Assembly (NCBI RefSeq): GCF_022049065.2
Contig: NZ_CP095744.1
Coordinates: 248,001-312,000 of the forward strand
Length of the DNA stretch: 64,000 nucleotides
Reading direction: 5' to 3'
Origin: Niallia sp. Man26
GTDB taxonomy: Bacteria; Bacillota; Bacilli; Bacillales; Cytobacillaceae
The notes under the pieces are model-generated. The model saw only the letters and a program-made list of their open reading frames with translations, was not told where the DNA came from and ran no database searches. Positions 1-8,299 of the stretch are shown here, piece after piece. The position numbers were made by a program, and so were the translations under genes. The stretch's first letter is position 1; each line of letters begins with the position of its first letter.

Positions 1-1
1 C

Positions 2-661
2 CAAAAATCTTTAACAGAATATGTTATCCATGCATCAGAAGAAGAAAGAAAGCGGCTTTCACGAGAGTTGCATGATGGCTTGGCACAGGAAATCTACAGT
101 GCCCTCATACAATTACAATCTATGAGATATACAAATGATTACGAAAAAGTGAAAGAAACAGCTAGCAGTATCGAAACAATTATCGTAAAATCTCTAAACT
201 CGATAAAATCGATGGCCATCGATTTACGTCCGGCAGCTTTAGATGATATGGGACTTTATGCAGCGTTAAAGTCCTATTGTAAACGATTTGAAGAAACATT
301 CGGCATGGAGGTTGAGCTTTACAGCAATATTCAAACAGAACGTTATACAGGCAAGATTGAAACAATGGTATACAGGGTATGTACGGAAGCGCTTATTAAT
401 GCCGCTAAATATGCTGACACAGATGAGGTTGTCGTCTACTTACTGGCTGGCAAAAAACAGCTGCGTGTTGAAGTAATGGATGAAGGCTTAGGCTTCGATT
501 TGCATAATATCCATGTAAAGGGAACAGGTCTTGGTCTGCGAAATATGGAGGAAAGAATCTCTCTGCTTGGAGGAAAATTTTCCATTGAAACATCCATTGG
601 AATCGGGACCAAGGTTTTAGCTGTCATCCCACTAGAACAGGAGGAGCATGAAGATGATTAA
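2..661 (+). CDS. nreB: NreB-like oxygen-sensing histidine kinase, C-terminal part (5' end outside window)
   Basis: The frame is open from the window edge, so the start and any N-terminal sensor region are missing. The visible 219 residues begin just before a HisKA_3 box (ERKRLSRELHDG; phospho-acceptor His codon at 71-73) and continue into a HATPase_c domain with an N box (NAAKYAD) and G boxes (DEGLGFD, GTGLGL). This is the NarL-partner class of two-component kinases. It overlaps the response regulator and is followed by molybdenum-cofactor genes and an Fnr-type regulator, which points to NreB. In Staphylococcus NreB carries an N-terminal Fe-S cluster; that part cannot be seen here. It could be another LiaS/DegS-like kinase. 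Confidence 0.75.
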   Translation, partial: QKSLTEYVIHASEEERKRLSRELHDGLAQEIYSALIQLQSMRYTNDYEKVKETASSIETIIVKSLNSIKSMAIDLRPAALDDMGLYAALKSYCKRFEETFGMEVELYSNIQTERYTGKIETMVYRVCTEALINAAKYADTDEVVVYLLAGKKQLRVEVMDEGLGFDLHNIHVKGTGLGLRNMEERISLLGGKFSIETSIGIGTKVLAVIPLEQEEHEDD

Positions 662-1307
662 TGTATTAATTGCTGATGATCATGCCATCGTCAGAAGCGG
701 TCTTTCCTTCTTAATTGACGCACAAGAGGATATGAAAGTAGTTGGGACTGCAGCTGATGGCTTTGAAGTTACTTATTTAGTAGAAAGACTTCAGCCAGAT
801 GTTGTTCTAATGGATTTAAGTATGCCTCCTGGAGAAAACGGACTTTCGGCAACAAAGAAAATCAAAAAGGCTTTTCCTCCTATTCAAGTCTTAATACTAA
901 CGATGCATGATGATGAAGAATATTTATATCACGCTTTTAAATCAGGTGCAACAGGCTATATTTTAAAAAATGCTAAAGATGATGAGCTGCTTCATGCTAT
1001 TCGTGCAGTAATGAAAGGGGAAAGATATATTCACTCTAAAGTCTCGACTAAAATGGTTCGTGAACATATTGAGAGTCCAGAGCAAGATCCTGAAATCGTG
1101 GATTCCTATTATTTATTATCAAACCGTGAGCAGGAAGTGCTTCCGTTAGTTGCACTAGGATATGGAAATAAAGAAATTGCAGACAAATTATTTATTTCCG
1201 TGAAAACAGTGGAAGCACATAAAGCAAATATGATGAGTAAGTTAGGCCTTACGACAAGGCCTGAGCTTGTCCAATATGCAATAAAAAAGAATTTAATAGA
1301 TTTATAA
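654..1307 (+). CDS. nreC: NreC-like NarL/LuxR-family response regulator
   Basis: A 217-residue response regulator: receiver domain (residues 1-120; acidic pocket DD at 8-9, phospho-Asp54 in DVVLMDLSMP, conserved Lys in YILKNA) and a C-terminal LuxR HTH (LSNREQEV...NKEIADKLFISVKTVEAHKANMMSKL). The ATG at 654 is preferred over the in-frame ATG at 648, because the GGAGGA at 641-646 is only 1-2 nt from 648 but correctly spaced for 654. It overlaps the kinase gene by 8 nt, so the two are translationally coupled. By family and context it should activate nitrate/nitrite respiration genes under low oxygen; no nar or nir gene is in the window. Confidence 0.8.
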   Translation: MINVLIADDHAIVRSGLSFLIDAQEDMKVVGTAADGFEVTYLVERLQPDVVLMDLSMPPGENGLSATKKIKKAFPPIQVLILTMHDDEEYLYHAFKSGATGYILKNAKDDELLHAIRAVMKGERYIHSKVSTKMVREHIESPEQDPEIVDSYYLLSNREQEVLPLVALGYGNKEIADKLFISVKTVEAHKANMMSKLGLTTRPELVQYAIKKNLIDL

Positions 1308-1352
1308 GGTTTGCCTAGTAGTTATATTACTAACACTAAGGAGAGAAGTGAA

Positions 1353-2615
1353 ATGAACTTATCTCGAAAACCAATCCAAATAAACGAAGTGATCGAGAGA
1401 ATTTGGGAGCATCATAATCCAGGCATGACAGAAATCGTTGCTATTGAAGACAATACAGACCGTTTTTTAGGAGAGGATATTATCGCAAAAACGGATGTAC
1501 CGGCATTCGATAAATCACCATATGATGGGTTTGCGCTGCGTGCAGAGGATACTGCTTGGGCATCATCAGAGAATAGGATAGAATTCGAGGTCATTGATAA
1601 AATCGGGGCAGGCTCAGTATCACATAAAAGAATTGGTGGCCTCCAAGCAGTTCGAATCATGACAGGAGCACCAATTCCATCCGGCTGTGATACGGTCATC
1701 ATGTTGGAGCTAGTGAAGGAGATAGAAAGAGACGGAAAGAATTTTATCCAAATTACTCGAAAGCTAAAAAAGGGAGACAATATATCCTTTCGTGGAGAAG
1801 ATATTAAGTCTGGAACACTGCTAGTAAGGAAAGGAACAAAAATAAATCCTGGAATTCAATCCTTATTAGCAACATTTGGTTACAAGAAATTAGCCGTTAT
1901 GCGTAAACCGAAAATCGGGGTTCTTGCTACAGGTGATGAACTATTGAATGTAGAGGAACCATTAGTTCCCGGGAAGATACGTAACAGCAACAGCTATATG
2001 ATTGTAGAACAAATTAAACGAAGCGGTGCAAAAGCAATCCATTATGGAAAGATACCAGACACCTTTACAGCGACATATGACGCCTTACACAAGGCAATTG
2101 CTGAAGTAGATATGATGATTACAATAGGTGGAGTATCAGTTGGAGACTATGACTATATGCCAAAAGTATATGAAGCGCTTGGAGCAGACATTCTTTGCAA
2201 TAAAATAGCGATGAGGCCAGGAAGTGTTACAACAATTGCAAGCTTAGATGGAAAGCTATTGTATGGGTTATCTGGGAATCCTTCAGCTTGTTATGTCGGT
2301 TTTGAACTGTTTGCACGCCCCATCATTCGGCATAGCTTGGGCAGCAATAAACCTTTTTTGAAAAAAGTAAAAGCGATTTTAGACGTTGATTTTCCTAAGG
2401 TTAATCCGTTTACACGCTTTGTGCGCAGCAAGCTTTTTACTGGCGGAACACAGTTATTCGTAGCGCCAATTGGTATGGATAAGTCCAATATTATCTTTTC
2501 ACTTGCCTATGCAAACTGCCTGATGGTCCTTCCTGGAGGAACGAGAGGTTATAAAAAAGGCATGGAAGTTGAAGTGCTTTTATTAGAAGATCACGATGGA
2601 AGTGACCTATTTTGA
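1353..2615 (+). CDS. moeA: molybdopterin molybdenumtransferase MoeA
   Basis: Product of 420 residues, normal for MoeA, which inserts molybdate into adenylylated molybdopterin. Family signatures: PAFDKSPYDGFALRA near the N-terminus, GEDI, the ATGDEL and GGVSVGDYDYMP segments of the MoCF-binding domain, MRPG and GLSGNPSACYVGFELF. The start is ATG 1353, preceded by AAGGAGA at 1338-1344; an in-frame extension to 1311 has no ribosome binding site. The stop TGA overlaps the TTG start of mobB, so the pair is coupled. Together with mobA, mobB and moaA it supplies cofactor, presumably for nitrate reductase. Confidence 0.93.
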   Translation: MNLSRKPIQINEVIERIWEHHNPGMTEIVAIEDNTDRFLGEDIIAKTDVPAFDKSPYDGFALRAEDTAWASSENRIEFEVIDKIGAGSVSHKRIGGLQAVRIMTGAPIPSGCDTVIMLELVKEIERDGKNFIQITRKLKKGDNISFRGEDIKSGTLLVRKGTKINPGIQSLLATFGYKKLAVMRKPKIGVLATGDELLNVEEPLVPGKIRNSNSYMIVEQIKRSGAKAIHYGKIPDTFTATYDALHKAIAEVDMMITIGGVSVGDYDYMPKVYEALGADILCNKIAMRPGSVTTIASLDGKLLYGLSGNPSACYVGFELFARPIIRHSLGSNKPFLKKVKAILDVDFPKVNPFTRFVRSKLFTGGTQLFVAPIGMDKSNIIFSLAYANCLMVLPGGTRGYKKGMEVEVLLLEDHDGSDLF

Positions 2616-3094
2616 TACTTCAATACGTAGGCTTTCAAAACAGCGGCAAAACAACGGCAATGGAGTGGACGATTCAGCAATTAACAGAGAAAGGCTATAA
2701 TGTCATCGCAGTCAAGCATCATGGACATGGCGGCATTCCTGACAATATTGTGAAAGATTCCACAAAGTATAGCGATGCAGGTGCTGTTGCAAGTATAGTA
2801 GAGGGTGAGGGAGTTCTCCATTTAGAGATAACTAATCAAAAGTGGGATATCGAAAAAATCCATATGCTGCTGTCTTGTTTAAATTATGATCTTTTATTAA
2901 TAGAAGGATATAAACAGGAGAAATTTCCTAAAGTCGTTTTCACACGGTCAGAACGTGATCTCGATCAGTTGCAGTTTCTCTCAAATATTCATTCCATCAT
3001 CCCATTCTGTGATCAATTAGCAGATAAGAAGGCATACATAAACAAATTGGTTGCTTGGATTGAACAGGAATTACCGAAGAGGAAGCTAGTTTAA
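2612..3094 (+). CDS. mobB: molybdopterin-guanine dinucleotide biosynthesis protein MobB
   Basis: A 160-residue P-loop GTPase with Walker A GFQNSGKTT at the N-terminus followed by KHHGHGG, the usual MobB pattern. MobB assists MobA in adding GMP to molybdopterin. Translation begins at an unusual TTG (2612) that overlaps the moeA stop codon; no ATG lies in this frame upstream, and GGAAGTGA just before it can act as ribosome binding site. The unusual start and overlap suggest expression by coupling to moeA. Length and domain limits are typical. Confidence 0.9.
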   Translation: MILQYVGFQNSGKTTAMEWTIQQLTEKGYNVIAVKHHGHGGIPDNIVKDSTKYSDAGAVASIVEGEGVLHLEITNQKWDIEKIHMLLSCLNYDLLLIEGYKQEKFPKVVFTRSERDLDQLQFLSNIHSIIPFCDQLADKKAYINKLVAWIEQELPKRKLV

Positions 3095-3124
3095 CAAGTT
3101 ATTCACTGTAGAGGAGTAATATAG

Positions 3125-3814
3125 ATGTCAGACGTAATATTTAACTATTTAAGAAGTGTAACGCTTTTTAAAGAGCTTTCAGATGACGAGCTTCTTCCTA
3201 TTGCAGACATTTCCTATATGAAGCTATATAAAACGAAATCATTTATTTATATGCAAGGTGACCCGCTTGATAGAGTATTTTTTCTATACGCAGGTAAACT
3301 TAAAATCCATCGCACAGATGTAACGGGAAAGGAACAAATCGTAGCAGTGCCACAAGTCGGCGAAATGTTTCCTCATATTGGATTATTTCGGAAAGGGAGC
3401 TTTCCAGCACATGCAGAAGTACTTAAAAATGCTCAAGTAGTTGTCACACCAATCACTGAATTTGAACAAATCCTAATAAAACATCCTGAATTATGTATGA
3501 AAATGTTTACGTTTCTCGCTGAAAAAATCATTGACTTGCAAGACCGATTGGTCGAACAAATCCTGCACAGTTCCTATGATCAAATAGTGATGTTGTTAAT
3601 ACGTTTATGTAAGTCAAATGGAGTACCTTTTACTAAAGATTTATATCTCATTACTACACACTTTACTAATCGAGAGCTTGCTAACATGATTGGATCATCA
3701 AGAGAAACAATAAACCGCACACTTAATCAATTACGAAAAAAGCAGTTAGTCAGTACTACTACGGAGGGTAATTTATTAATACATTTAGAAAAATTAACAG
3801 CTGAACTTAACTAA
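3125..3814 (+). CDS. Crp/Fnr-family transcriptional regulator
   Basis: A 229-residue regulator: cyclic-nucleotide-binding-type beta-roll (about 20-140), dimer helix, and C-terminal winged HTH. The recognition helix reads GSSRETINRTL, i.e. the R-E...R pattern that reads TGTGA half-sites, and a perfect TGTGA-N6-TCACA site lies at 5968. It has only two cysteines (ELCMKM, RLCKSN), so an Fnr-type cysteine cluster is not evident; it may be closer to ArcR-type proteins or sense something other than oxygen. The RBS GAGGAG lies 5-10 nt before ATG 3125. The position beside a YwiC-like gene recalls fnr-ywiC of Bacillus subtilis. Confidence 0.85.
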   Translation: MSDVIFNYLRSVTLFKELSDDELLPIADISYMKLYKTKSFIYMQGDPLDRVFFLYAGKLKIHRTDVTGKEQIVAVPQVGEMFPHIGLFRKGSFPAHAEVLKNAQVVVTPITEFEQILIKHPELCMKMFTFLAEKIIDLQDRLVEQILHSSYDQIVMLLIRLCKSNGVPFTKDLYLITTHFTNRELANMIGSSRETINRTLNQLRKKQLVSTTTEGNLLIHLEKLTAELN

Positions 3815-3842
3815 TCAAGCAAGTGAAATGGGAGGATTTCAT

Positions 3843-4559
3843 ATGGTTTTGCCAAGAGAACACGGAACTTGGATGATGTTTTTTCTTCCATATCTGCTCG
3901 GAATGATATTGTCTGGACCTAATTGGCTTCATCTTGTTCTTTTAATCGGTTGGTTTTTTATTTTTTTGACATCTACACCACTATTGAATATCATCCGTAA
4001 GCCAAAATTAAAGAAAGATATGCTTCCATGGGTACTAAAGTATAGTACAGCTGCTATCCTATTTACCGTTCCAATTATATGGATGCAGCCAATTCTCTTA
4101 TGGGGCATATTCTTATTATTACCACTGCTCTTTGTTAGTAGATATTTCATTAAAAAAAAGCAAGAGAGGAGCTTATGGAATAATTTAAGCGGCATTCTTA
4201 TTTTTTCTCTCGGGGGAACAGCTGCTTATATAGTTGGGCAAGGAAGCTTAACGAAAGAGGCAATCCTATTGTTATGTATTACCACGCTCTATTTTATGAG
4301 CAGTGCCTTTTACGTGAAATCATTAATCAGGGAGCGAAAAAATCCCGCTTTTAAAAGAAAGTCTCATATTTTCCACCTATTATTACTACTATTTCCTTTG
4401 TTAATAGCCTTACCGTGGATGACGATAGCGTACTTGCCAAGTGTGTGCAAAGATTTTTTTACTACAAGAAAGAGGCCAATAAAACCGCTAAGAATTGGCA
4501 TTATAGAGATCATTAATGGAATTGTGTTTTTTTTAGTAAGCTTATTTTTTCTTAAGTAA
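3843..4559 (+). CDS. YwiC-like integral membrane protein
   Basis: A 238-residue very hydrophobic protein with about six to seven membrane segments and the N-terminal motif LPREHGTWMMFFLPYLLG found in YwiC-like proteins. Biochemical function is unknown; the family sits by fnr and nitrate-respiration genes in several bacilli. The start ATG at 3843 is chosen because GGGAGG (3830-3835) precedes it by 7 nt; the in-frame ATG at 3828 has no RBS. It follows the Crp/Fnr gene by 28 nt and precedes mobA by 17 nt, so it is probably cotranscribed with them. Confidence 0.75.
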   Translation: MVLPREHGTWMMFFLPYLLGMILSGPNWLHLVLLIGWFFIFLTSTPLLNIIRKPKLKKDMLPWVLKYSTAAILFTVPIIWMQPILLWGIFLLLPLLFVSRYFIKKKQERSLWNNLSGILIFSLGGTAAYIVGQGSLTKEAILLLCITTLYFMSSAFYVKSLIRERKNPAFKRKSHIFHLLLLLFPLLIALPWMTIAYLPSVCKDFFTTRKRPIKPLRIGIIEIINGIVFFLVSLFFLK

Positions 4560-4576
4560 CGAAATGGAGAGGGCAT

Positions 4577-5149
4577 ATGCATCAATATATAGGTACTATA
4601 TTAGCCGGCGGACAGTCTAGCAGATTTGGTGAACACAAAGCCTTTGCGAGGAGAAAGAATAAATTTTTCTATCAATATTCTATAGAAGCACTCCAAGCTA
4701 TTACCCCAAAAATCTATTTAGTTTCACATCCTGCCATTACAGATAGATTTATTGCTAAGGAAGTAACCATCATTCAAGACACGCCCAGTTTTCAAGGGTA
4801 TGGACCCCTTGCTGGAATATATAGCGTCATGGAAAGAGAGCAAGCTGAATGGTATTTCGTTTTGCCAATTGACAGCCCGTTTATTACGCATCAGAGTATG
4901 GAAGTATTATTAGCTCATCTAGAAGACGAATACGAAGCAATCGTTCCAATTGTAAACGAAAAACCTCAGCCTCTAATTTCTATATACAACTTTAAAATCA
5001 AAAAAAAGCTCTTTTCTGCATTAAAAAGCCAAGATTTATCGATGAATAGCTTGTTGACACAGCTTCATGTGAAATTTGTTGAGGAGTTTAACGAAGATAG
5101 TTTTATTAATATTAACGAACAAAGGGACTATATCAAGTTTATTACATGA
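4577..5149 (+). CDS. mobA: molybdenum cofactor guanylyltransferase MobA
   Basis: A 190-residue nucleotidyltransferase that attaches GMP to molybdopterin, making the bis-MGD cofactor used by membrane nitrate reductases. The GTP-binding loop LAGGQSSRFGEHKAFA lies at residues 8-23 and LPIDSPF carries the metal-binding Asp. A GGAGAGG ribosome site precedes ATG 4577. It is the last gene of the plus-strand series that starts before the window, and a hairpin follows at once. Confidence 0.92.
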   Translation: MHQYIGTILAGGQSSRFGEHKAFARRKNKFFYQYSIEALQAITPKIYLVSHPAITDRFIAKEVTIIQDTPSFQGYGPLAGIYSVMEREQAEWYFVLPIDSPFITHQSMEVLLAHLEDEYEAIVPIVNEKPQPLISIYNFKIKKKLFSALKSQDLSMNSLLTQLHVKFVEEFNEDSFININEQRDYIKFIT

Positions 5150-5187
5150 AAAAAAGAACATGAACAAAATCTGTCATGCTCTTTCTA
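5149..5187. terminator. bidirectional terminator between mobA and ric
   Basis: Inverted repeat AAAGAACATGA / TCATGCTCTTT (one mismatch) between convergent mobA and ric. The long T-run is on the minus-strand side, so it should end ric transcripts best. Confidence 0.75.
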
Positions 5188-5191
5188 ACAA

Positions 5192-5899
5192 TTAAGCTAG
5201 TTTAATTGCTCGTTTAAACAATACGTTATTTTCTAAATGGATATGTTGAAACATATCTGCTTCAAGGGCACAAAGACGATGATAAACAAGACGATAGGTG
5301 CCGCATGCATTGCTTGGAGGTGTGAAGTCATTTGTAATGTCACGCAGTTCCTTCAAAATGTCTCCAGCGTTTTGATGCTCGCTCTCAAGCTCTGCAACAA
5401 TAGCAGTTAATTTTTGATAATTTTCGTCAGTTGGCTGTTGTTCATATTCCAAGATTAGCTTAAAGTCTTCATTTTCTTCTTTGTGAATATGGTTCTCTAA
5501 TTCTGCTTTCAGTTCAAAAAACAGCTTGTGTATTCTTACTAAATGAGGATTATTTTCACCGTGAACACGCCTAACTTTTGTTACATATGGACTTAACAGT
5601 GGTAATTCTTCTCGTAAAAAACGGTGATGCTTACTGACAATATGGTCTATTAATTCACTAGAAGAAGCTTTTTTCCAGTCTATCGCTGCTTCATTTAATA
5701 AATTTGTTTGTTCGTATAGTGTAGATAAGTTTGTTAACACTTCATCTATTGATAAATTTCTTTCAGTAACTGCTTCAATCAGCGGACGATTACCGCCACA
5801 GCAAAAATCAATACGGTATGTTTTAAAGAGATCACTGGCCTTTGGAAACTCGGTAACAATCTCACTAATAATAGAATGCTCGTTAAATGGTTGATTCAT
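5192..5899 (-). CDS. ric: iron-sulfur cluster repair di-iron protein (Ric/ScdA)
   Basis: A 235-residue member of the RIC/ScdA family that repairs Fe-S clusters damaged by nitric oxide or peroxide. The N-terminal DUF542-type domain has the diagnostic FCCGGNRPL; the C-terminal hemerythrin-like domain carries the iron-ligand His/Glu residues (SKHHRFLREELP, HIHKEENE, ESEHQNAG, HIHLENNVLF). GGAGG at 5907-5911 lies 7 nt from the ATG at 5899 and 4 nt from a tandem ATG at 5902; either may be used. A perfect Fnr box is placed for activation (see 5968). NO made during nitrate respiration explains its place among Moco genes. Confidence 0.92.
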   Translation of the reverse strand: MNQPFNEHSIISEIVTEFPKASDLFKTYRIDFCCGGNRPLIEAVTERNLSIDEVLTNLSTLYEQTNLLNEAAIDWKKASSSELIDHIVSKHHRFLREELPLLSPYVTKVRRVHGENNPHLVRIHKLFFELKAELENHIHKEENEDFKLILEYEQQPTDENYQKLTAIVAELESEHQNAGDILKELRDITNDFTPPSNACGTYRLVYHRLCALEADMFQHIHLENNVLFKRAIKLA

Positions 5900-5940
5900 C
5901 ATATAGCCTCCAGTAATTTGATTAGTTGTTGCTCTAATTA

Positions 5941-5983
5941 AGAATAACAAGTATCCCGCTTTAAACTTGTGATATACATCACA
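5941..5983 (-). promoter_or_regulatory. Fnr/Crp-type operator and promoter of ric
   Basis: TGTGATATACATCACA at 5968-5983 is a perfect TGTGA-N6-TCACA palindrome. On the minus strand a TATTCT -10 element lies at 5946-5941, so transcription would begin near 5934 with the box centred about 41.5 bp upstream, the classic activator position. For plus-strand moaA the same geometry would put the start of transcription on the moaA start codon, so the site most likely serves ric. Confidence 0.8.
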
Positions 5984-6016
5984 TTTAATGAAAAATAATA
6001 GAAAAGAGATGACAGC

Positions 6017-7030
6017 ATGAAGAGTAACCTGTTAGATAAATTACAGCGTCCATTAAGAGATTTACGTATATCGGTTACAGACCGCTGCAATTTCCGCTGT
6101 GTATATTGCATGCCAGAAGAATTATTTAAGTCTGGGTATACATTTATGCCGTCAGAACAGATGCTGTCATTTGATGAGATCGTAAGAACAGCTAAGCTAT
6201 TTGTCAGGCTAGGTGTAAAAAAGATTCGCCTAACCGGAGGAGAGCCACTGCTTAGAAAGGACTTACCAGCCTTAATTAAGGAGCTTCATAATATCGAGGG
6301 ACTAGAAGATATTGGATTAACTACAAACGGTTCTTTGCTAAAGAAATTTGCAAAGGATTTATATATAGCAGGATTAAGGAGAATCACAGTAAGTCTAGAT
6401 TCATTGGATGCAGAGCGGTTTTCGATGATAAATGGGCACAGATGTAAATTAACAACCGTAATGGACGGCATACATGCTGCCTTAAACGTAGGAATGATTG
6501 TTAAAATCAATATGGTTGTTAAAAAGGGACAAAATGAGGAAGACATCATTCCAATGGCCAAATTTTGCAAACAACATAAGCTTATTCTAAGATTTATTGA
6601 ATATATGGATGTAGGTAATTCAAATGGATGGCAATTGGAAGAGGTTGTTACTAAACAGCAGATACTAAACAAACTAAATGAGCAGATGCCAGTTAAACAA
6701 ATCAAAGAAAATTATACTGGTGAAGTAGCAACACGTTATCAATATTTGAACAGTAGCCAAGAAATAGGAATTATTTCTTCCGTAACAGACACATTTTGCG
6801 CAACATGTTCACGAATAAGGTTATCAGCAGATGGAAAATTATATACCTGTTTATTTGCATCAGCAGGCCATGACTTACGCAGCTTAATACGCAGTGAACA
6901 AAATGACGACATTATTATCAATAAAATATCGCAAATTTGGAACGGTCGACATGATCGTTATTCAGAAGAGCGAAGTAATCTATCTATAAAACAAAAAAAG
7001 AAAATCGAAATGTCTTCAATTGGCGGGTAA
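6017..7030 (+). CDS. moaA: GTP 3',8-cyclase MoaA (radical SAM)
   Basis: A 337-residue radical SAM enzyme for the first step of molybdenum-cofactor synthesis. N-terminal cluster motif CNFRCVYC, SAM-binding GGEP (TGGEPLLRKDL), C-terminal second Fe-S cluster in TFCATC and TCLF, and the catalytically needed C-terminal Gly-Gly (SSIGG). AGAGATGA before ATG 6017 is a modest RBS. It is divergent from ric and followed by a terminator, so it is monocistronic. moaB, moaC, moaD and moaE are not in the window. Confidence 0.95.
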   Translation: MKSNLLDKLQRPLRDLRISVTDRCNFRCVYCMPEELFKSGYTFMPSEQMLSFDEIVRTAKLFVRLGVKKIRLTGGEPLLRKDLPALIKELHNIEGLEDIGLTTNGSLLKKFAKDLYIAGLRRITVSLDSLDAERFSMINGHRCKLTTVMDGIHAALNVGMIVKINMVVKKGQNEEDIIPMAKFCKQHKLILRFIEYMDVGNSNGWQLEEVVTKQQILNKLNEQMPVKQIKENYTGEVATRYQYLNSSQEIGIISSVTDTFCATCSRIRLSADGKLYTCLFASAGHDLRSLIRSEQNDDIIINKISQIWNGRHDRYSEERSNLSIKQKKKIEMSSIGG

Positions 7031-7033
7031 TGC

Positions 7034-7064
7034 AGACGATCACTTAAAGTGATTGTCTTTTTTC
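7034..7064 (+). terminator. rho-independent terminator of moaA
   Basis: Stem AGACGATCACT / AGTGATTGTCT (one G-T pair) with a TAA loop followed by TTTTTTC, 4 nt after the moaA stop. Confidence 0.9.
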
Positions 7065-7086
7065 TTGGATGTAGAGATATAAAAGA

Positions 7087-7118
7087 ACTATTCGTATAAG
7101 ACCTGTTTTACGAAATGT
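7087..7118 (+). repeat. lox-like spaced palindrome, copy 1
   Basis: Left arm ACTATTCGTA, 12-bp middle, right arm TACGAAATGT. It shares the core TTCGTATAA...TTTTACGAA with copies at 7523 and 8131, and is in direct orientation to copy 2. The 32-bp layout resembles a tyrosine-recombinase crossover site, but function is not shown. Confidence 0.6.
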
Positions 7119-7522
7119 ATTTTTTAAGAAACTGTGCAAATAAGGCAAGTATAGGTGAATGGTATGCTATTGTGTGTTATATGAGTGAAAATGCGATATA
7201 TCGGATAAATTTTGTGTTTTAGTTTGAATTGCAATTATATTTACAGGTTAAATAGTTACATAATAGTTAACATTATTTGAATTTGTTAACAAACAATTAA
7301 TTAATAAGCGGAGAATTAATTTTAATTAAATAATCCTCAAATTACATCGAATAAATACAATCTAAAGTTAAATGAATGAAAAATCTGTTGCAACTATGTG
7401 TGCAGATGAATTCTGTGCGCAATTAAATGTTGGTGCAGAATTTACTGCATCAAATAACCTTAATAAAATTTACTATTTTTATTAATTATAATGCTAAGGG
7501 GGCACAGGAAAAGAAATATACA

Positions 7523-7554
7523 ACTATTCGTATAATACTAATTTTACGAATAGT
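7523..7554 (+). repeat. lox-like spaced palindrome, copy 2
   Basis: Perfect 10-bp arms ACTATTCGTA and TACGAATAGT around a 12-bp middle (TAATACTAATTT). It is the most symmetrical of the three copies and the best reference for the family. Confidence 0.65.
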
Positions 7555-8130
7555 ACTATTAGGAATTGTTTATGAATTCAAATGTACCATGATGTTAAGG
7601 TTAATTAGTGTATTTAAGTGGCGGTTGCGTTGCTAACACATACTGCATAGCAGCCGTTAAATTGCAGTGATTAACCTATGATAACAATTTAATATTTGTC
7701 GATATTTGTAAAATATTCAAAGTTAAACAATATATAAATAAGTTTAGTTAAATAGTTAAATTTAACGACTGTAAAAGAAAAATTTAAGCTAAAAGTCTGT
7801 AAAAACGTCAAAATGCTAAGATTTTTGGAGATATCATCAAACCCTGTATAGATAAAGTGTAGTTCGAATTGCTACCAGTAGATCTTGCAGGTACATAATA
7901 ATAGAATCTAATGGCAAGAAAACTGTATTTATTAATAAACAAGGTACTATTTCAGCTCTTGGCAAACAACTCCCCTTCCCTTTTCTTCATTTACTTTACG
8001 TTTAGCAGACATACACTAATAGATTTATATATTGCAAGGATGCAGATTCCGTTATTGATAAGTATAAGCACCATTAAATTTTTTATACTATTGGTTATTT
8101 ATTATTTACCATAAATTAATTATGTAAACT

Positions 8131-8162
8131 AGTATTCGTAAAAATTGTATTATACGAACAAT
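8131..8162 (-). repeat. lox-like spaced palindrome, copy 3 (inverted)
   Basis: Arms AGTATTCGTA and TACGAACAAT with the same 12-bp spacing. Read on the minus strand it matches copy 2 best (TTCGTATAATAC then TTTTTACGAATA), so it is inverted relative to copies 1 and 2. Confidence 0.6.
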
Positions 8163-8245
8163 TGTTCTTATTTGTTTGATTAAGATAGAAAAGTCCATTG
8201 AGTTACATTTTTTTAGTCTTCATACCTTTATTTATCTGCAATAAA

Positions 8246-8284
8246 ATAAGCATGGTTCCTATACTGTATCAGGCCCATGCTTTA
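8246..8284 (-). terminator. terminator after the Rpn remnant
   Basis: On the minus strand AAGCATGG pairs with CCATGCTT across an 18-nt loop and is followed by ATTTTATT, just past the last Rpn-derived codons. Confidence 0.55.
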
Positions 8285-8299
8285 AATCATTCTATTTCT

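Larger units (their letters stand above)
7065..8245. other. gene-poor AT-rich intergenic region carrying three spaced palindromes
   Basis: About 1.2 kb between the moaA terminator and the Rpn remnant. Short open frames at 7427-7636 and 7911-8114 lack ribosome binding sites and recognisable domains, so no gene is called. The only structure I see is the three-copy palindrome described separately. Confidence 0.6.

Noticed and set aside
648..653. Upstream ATG as start of the NreC-like gene
   Set aside because: It sits 1-2 nt from the Shine-Dalgarno sequence; ATG 654 is correctly spaced.
1311..1352. N-terminal extension of MoeA
   Set aside because: The ribosome site AAGGAGA is placed for ATG 1353 and the extra residues are not MoeA-like.
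5968..5983. Fnr box acting on moaA
   Set aside because: Activation geometry would put the transcript start on the moaA start codon; it fits ric instead.
7427..7636. 69-codon open frame
   Set aside because: No ribosome binding site, AT-rich composition, includes the palindrome at 7523, and no recognisable domain.
7911..8114. 67-codon hydrophobic open frame inside the possible invertible segment
   Set aside because: No ribosome site; hydrophobicity is expected from T-rich sequence.
7087..8162. Zur- or Fur-type operators
   Set aside because: Fur-family boxes have a 0-1 bp centre; these have 12 bp between arms.
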